DNA of 64,000 bases from positions 219,501 through 283,500 of the forward strand of contig JAAOOA010000384.1 in NCBI GenBank assembly GCA_012861695.1, in the 5' to 3' direction. Source of the stretch: Trematomus loennbergii (lineage: Eukaryota; Chordata; Actinopteri; Perciformes; Nototheniidae). The position numbers and the translations under genes were made by a program. The notes below the pieces were generated by a model. It searched no databases. It was not told the origin of the DNA and saw only the letters and a list, made by a program, of their open reading frames with translations. Position 1 is the stretch's first letter. Each line of letters begins with the position of its first letter. This document shows positions 59,209-64,000 of this stretch, in pieces.

Positions 59209-61760
59209 TCAGAAGCTGGTTTCATTCATGTGTGGTTTGGGGCTGCTGGGGGTCCGGCGTTGGCAGGGGGGGTCAGAACTCTCCGTTGATGCCGGTGTTT
59301 CATCCGGAGACGTTTCATCGCCACGTCTTGGGGAGGCGGGCGCTTGGGAACGGGTCGGGCTCATAGTGGGGTGGGGGGCGGGGCTTGTAGGCGGAGTGGG
59401 CGTGGCCTTGCGATGCGGCGAAGAAGAAGGCGATGAAGAGGAAGGCGTCAAGGACAACAACGACGATGAAGAAGGCGTTCCCGGCGTTCCTGGGGAGTTT
59501 CGTGCTCCGGGCGACACGGAGAAGGTGGTCGGCGTCCTGAGGCCAAACCTCGCCTCGAGTTCTGTGCATACGGCTAAGCTCCGCCTCCCGCCCTCTGGCC
59601 CAAACCCAGAAACACCCGCCGCCTCGGAGCCTTTCGCCAACTCCTGGCAACGCTCCACGAAACTGCCTCGCGCATCGACCCCCCCCACTCCTGCTGGGGG
59701 GCCGCGGGCTGGAGTTGTAAGCGGGGATAGCGAGGGGTTGTTGTTGTGGTTGTTGTTGTTGTTGTGGAGCTCCTGAGGGGGCGGAGTCTCGAGGGGCGGG
59801 TTTACAGAGAGGCACAGGGGGCGGGGCTTGTCGAGGGAGGCTGCCGCACAGAGAGGCTGAAGAACCAGAAGCTCCGCCTCCTCTGTGACCCCCGCTGAAG
59901 GAGAGAGGAGGCGCTCCATCCGGAGGTTGTCTCCGATCTGAGAGTACAGGCTACGGGGACAGGAAGAAGTTAATAATACATCAGGAGCAACGTTAAAAAA
60001 ACATTATAAAGATTTGGAGTAATCGGCAAATTAACTATTTTGTCAAATATACTGCTATATTTTTTACATTTATCGTATTGATATTCTGTACAAACTGTTA
60101 AGTCCACTGAGGCAGATGTAACATTTGTGATATTGGGCTAAATAAATAAACACTGATTGATTGATTGATTGACATTTATTATATTTGTATTGTATTTTTT
60201 ATTTATGATGAACACATTTATAAATACATATTTTTTACAGTAATTTGTCAGATTGTTCCTTTTTTTGTATATTTATATTTAACAGTGTTTACAATAGTTG
60301 AATACTATTTCTATATCTGCTCTTATTTCTCTAACTGAAAACGGAGACAGTATACATGTAAAAAAGTACAAAATACATTACTTTATGTTCATTTAGAGTG
60401 AGAACACCTTTTAAAGATACTGTATAAAATGTGTAGGTGTGATAAACTCCAGTCCCTTTAAAACAGGACGTGTGTTGTCAGTGTACCTGCAGGTGGAGGC
60501 CCGTGGCGTGCTGTCAGGTGTTCGGGTCAGCGCCAGGTCACACTGGTCCAACAGCTCCAGAAGCTCCTCCTCTGTGGGCCCGCCCAGCGCTGAGGGACAG
60601 CCAATCACAGAGCACATCACTTACTGACCAATTAGAGAGCTCACATTACTCACACAGAGCTCACATCTATCAGCGACCAATCACATAGCTCACATCACTA
60701 ACTGGCCAATCACATAGCTCACATCACTAACTGACCAATCACAGAGCTCACATCACTAACTGACCAATCACAGAGCTCACATCACTACTGCCAATCACAT
60801 AGCTCACATCACTTACTGGCCAATCACATAGCTCACATCACTTACTGGCCAATCACATAGCTCACATCACTGACTGGCTAATCACAGAGCTCACAACACT
60901 TACTGGCCAATCACATAGCTCACATCACTTACTGGCCAATCACATAGCTCACATCACTTACTGGCCAATCACAGAGCTCACATCACTAACTGACCAATCA
61001 CAGAGCTCACATCACTAACTGACCAATCACAGAGCTCACATCACTTACTGGCCAATCACATAGCTCACATCACTTACTGGCCAATCACATAGCTCACATC
61101 ACTGACTGGCTAATCACATAGCTCACATCACTTACTGGCCAATCACATAGCTCCATCACTTACTGGCCAATCACATAGCTCACATCACTTACTGGCCAAT
61201 CACATAGCTCACATCACTACTGGCTAATCACATAGCTCACATCACTCACCGACAAATCACAGAGCTCACATCTATCAATGACCAATCACAGAGCACATAT
61301 CACTTACTGACCAATCACAGAGCTCACATCACTCACACAGAGCTCACATCTATCAGCGACCAATCACAGAGCTCACATCACTCACCGACCAATCACAGAG
61401 CTCACATCACTCACTGACCAATTACAGAGCTCCCATCACTTCTGTTTTAAGGCATGAGCTGCCAACACTCAGAAGCATCATTTACCTACATTTCATTGAT
61501 TTCGCTAACTTATAACTTCTTATAACTGTCAGATGAGATAATAGAATATCTACAGTGATCTGGTCTCACCTCTGATGTCCACCTTCCCGGCGATCTCCAT
61601 GGCGGTTGTCAGGTCCCACATCTGGATGCTGCCGTTGCCATGGCCACTGAACAGGTAGCGCCGCGGCCGGGATCCGATGCGACTCGAACCCTCGCACTCG
61701 TGCACCGTGAAGGCCGTGATGGAGGTGCCGTCCACCGAACGCACCTCACACACCCTGACG

Positions 61761-61795
<35 letters not shown>

Positions 61796-62121
61796 ACACA
61801 CACGCACACACGCACACACACACAATATGATCATCCAATCACATCACCATGTCGCTTCTATCCAAAGTGACTTACAATAAGTGCAAAAACCATAAAGATT
61901 CAAACTCTGAACACGGGACGGAAGATATGTTCCTGCTGATCTGTTAGTAACACACACAACACACACACACACACACACACCTCTTCCCGTTGGACGACAG
62001 CCTGACGTAGAGTTTATCTGTGTCAGGTACGACTCTCTGGATGAACACCTGCTGGTCGTCTCTCTCTCCGTACGGACCTGAAGACACAAAACGTAAATCT
62101 GACCCTCTGACCTCTACGAAC

Positions 62122-62177
<56 letters not shown>

Positions 62178-62179
62178 GT

Positions 62180-62229
<50 letters not shown>

Positions 62230-62385
62230 CTATCTCCGTCCCGGCGCTGCAGCCTCCGTGTCCGTCCACGTCGTCCAGGCTGAGGATCTTGAAGGATGTG
62301 AGCGGCGTGGAGCCGGGCTGCGTGGAGATCATCCCTCTGAAGCGCGTCACCGTCCAGGTGCGCACGTGGTTGTTATCAGCGCAAA
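59209..62385 (-). CDS. shkbp1: SH3KBP1-binding protein 1, C-terminal part
   Basis: The five exons on the minus strand are 62230-62385, 61981-62077, 61570-61754, 60487-60589 and 59209-59950, all GT-AG and in consistent phase with no frameshift. The residues match vertebrate SHKBP1: [96 protein letters not shown] and the end [13 protein letters not shown]3 is the paralog, but SFVERCQEL and the NETSF end point to SHKBP1. The protein has an N-terminal BTB domain (outside the window), WD40-like repeats and a Pro/Ser-rich tail; it binds the adaptor SH3KBP1 (CIN85) and affects EGF-receptor down-regulation. The last exon encodes a tail with an Asn-rich run (NNNNNHNNN). Remaining 5' exons lie beyond 64000. 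Confidence 0.95.
60600..61440. repeat. 29-bp array in a shkbp1 intron
   Basis: Roughly 28 units contain CCAATCACATAGCTCACATC and CTTACTGG, with variants (GACCAATCACAGAGCTC). It begins 10 bp upstream of the exon at 60487-60589. Several units lack single bases. Confidence 0.95.
61764..62226. repeat. Microsatellites in shkbp1 introns
   Basis: CA runs lie at 61764-61825 and 61950-61980 and a GT/TATG run at 62121-62226. The last two directly abut exon ends, so the donors at 61980 and 62229 sit in repeat sequence. Confidence 0.93.
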
Positions 62386-62399
62386 CTGAGAGAACACAG

Positions 62400-64000
62400 A
62401 CAGGAACAACTTCAACACAGGTAACCCATACCTGAGACCAGGTGTCTCTATAACTCGTACCTGAGGTCAGGTGTTTCTATAACTCGTACCTGAGACCAGG
62501 TGTCTCTGTAACTCGTACCTGAGACCAGGTGTCTCTATAACTCGTACCTGAGGTCAGGTGTTTCTATAACTCGTACCTGAGACCAGGTGTTCTATAACTC
62601 GTACCTGAGACCAGGTGTCTCTATAACTCGTACCTGAGGTCAGGTGTTTCTATAACTCGTACCTGAGATCAGGTGTCTCTATAACTCGTACCTGAGACCA
62701 GGTGTCTCTATAGCTCGTACCTGAGACCAGGTGTCTCTATAACTCGTACCTGAGATCAGGTGTTCTATAACTCGTACCTGAGATCAGGTGTCTCTATACT
62801 CGTACCTGAGACCAGGTGTTTCTATAACTCGTACCTGAGACCAGGTGTTTCTATAACTCGTACCTGAGATCAGGTGTTCTAAACTCGTACCTGAGACCAG
62901 GTGTCTTATAACTCGTACCTGAGACCAGGTGTCTCTATAACTCGTACCTGAGACCAGGTGTCTCTGTAACTCGTACCTGAGACCAGGTGTTTCTATAACT
63001 CGTACCTGAGATCAGGTGTCTCTATAACTCGTACCTGAGACCAGGGTCTCTATAACTCGTACCTGAGATCAGGTGTTTCTATAAACTCGTACCTGAGACC
63101 AGGTGTCTCTATAACTCGTACCTGAGACCAGGTGTCTCTATAACTCGTACCTGAGATCAGGTGTCTCTGTAACTCGTACCTGAGACCAGGTGTTTCTATA
63201 ACTCGTACCTGAGATCAGGTGTCTCTATAACTCGTACCTGAGACCAGGTGTCTCTATAACTCGTACCTGAGTCAGGTGTTTCTGTAACTCGTACCTGAGA
63301 TCAGGTGTCTCTATAACTCGTACCTGAGATCAGGTGTCTCTATAACTCGTACCTGAGACCAGGTGTCTCTATAACTCGTACCTGAGACCAGGTGTCTCTA
63401 TAACTCGTACCTGAGGTCAGGTGTTTCTGTAACTCGTACCTGAGACCAGGTGTCTCTATAACTCGTACCTGAGATCAGGTGTCTCTATAACTCGTACCTG
63501 AGACCAGGTGTCTCTATAACTCGTACCTGAGACCAGGTGTCTCTATAACTCGTACCTGAGACCAGGTGTCTCTATAACTCGTACCTGAGACCAGGTGTCT
63601 CTATAACTCGTACCTGAGACCAGGTGTCTCTATAACTCGTACCTGAGACCAGGTGTCTCTATAACTCGTACCTGAGACCACGTGTCTCTATAACTCGTAC
63701 CTGAGACCAGGTGTCTCTATAACTCGTACCTGAGATCAGGTGTCTCTATAACTCGTACCTGAGACCAGGTGTCTCTATAACTCGTACCTGAGACCAGGTG
63801 TCTCTATAACTCGTACCTGAGACCACGTGTCTCTATAACTCGTACCTGAGACCAGGTGTCTCTATAACTCGTACCTGAGACCAGGTGTCTCTATAACTCG
63901 TACCTGAGACCAGGTGTTCTATAACTCGTACCTGAGACCAGGTGTCTCTATAACTCGTACCTGAGACCAGGTGTCTCTATAACTCGTACCTGAGACCAGG
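62400..64000. repeat. 29-bp array in shkbp1 intron, continues past window
   Basis: About 54 units contain ACCTGAGACCAGGTGTCTCT and ATAACTCGT. CACCTGGTCTCAGGT is a near-palindrome (CCTGAGACCAGG). Variant units (GATCAGG, GGTCAGG) alternate; several lack one base. The right end is outside the window. Confidence 0.97.

Noticed and set aside
59228..59776. A 182-codon + strand frame
   Set aside because: It is the shadow of the GC-rich shkbp1 last exon, which matches known SHKBP1 on the minus strand.

Overview
This is nuclear DNA from a ray-finned fish, almost certainly a teleost. The evidence is split genes with GT-AG introns, a fish-type NLR gene with FISNA, NACHT and LRR exons, an estrogen-related-receptor (ERR) gene next to shkbp1, long (CA)n/(GT)n tracts, and a dense mix of hAT, PIF-Harbinger, TTAA-bounded, LTR and L2-like elements. 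I cannot name the species.

Layout. 1-19,170 holds no host gene I can recognise. It is nested repeats: a TTAA element cut by the window start, a solo LTR, an internally deleted Harbinger element with another element inside it, two deleted hAT elements, and a TTAGGG-rich minisatellite split by a hAT. 19,171-31,912 is a degenerate NLR gene on the + strand (PYD exon, then an intron of about 8.8 kb holding an L2-like LINE and several DNA elements, then FISNA-NACHT and LRR exons). Its first LRR exon is interrupted by an 884-bp Harbinger-like MITE. 31,913-44,070 is again repeats, including a BED-finger hAT remnant, a retroelement gag-like fragment and two exons resembling the P2X7-like cysteine-rich domain. 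44,071-56,720 is a divergent ERR gene on the + strand with a CCAAT/GC/TATA promoter and eight exons; most of its larger introns carry TTAA-bounded MITEs or minisatellites. 59,209-62,385 is the 3' part of shkbp1 on the - strand, tail to tail with the ERR gene; the rest lies beyond the window, past a large 29-bp array.

Together. The NLR would be a cytosolic immune sensor if intact, but it carries lesions that sequence error alone does not explain. The ERR gene encodes an orphan nuclear receptor, and shkbp1 a BTB/WD40-type adaptor linked to SH3KBP1 and receptor trafficking. The pair mirrors the human ESRRG-KCTD3 arrangement, which suggests an ERR ohnolog from the early vertebrate genome duplications. 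The frame breaks I can assess in host exons are nearly all net losses of one base, many in homopolymers, so part of the apparent decay may be consensus error.
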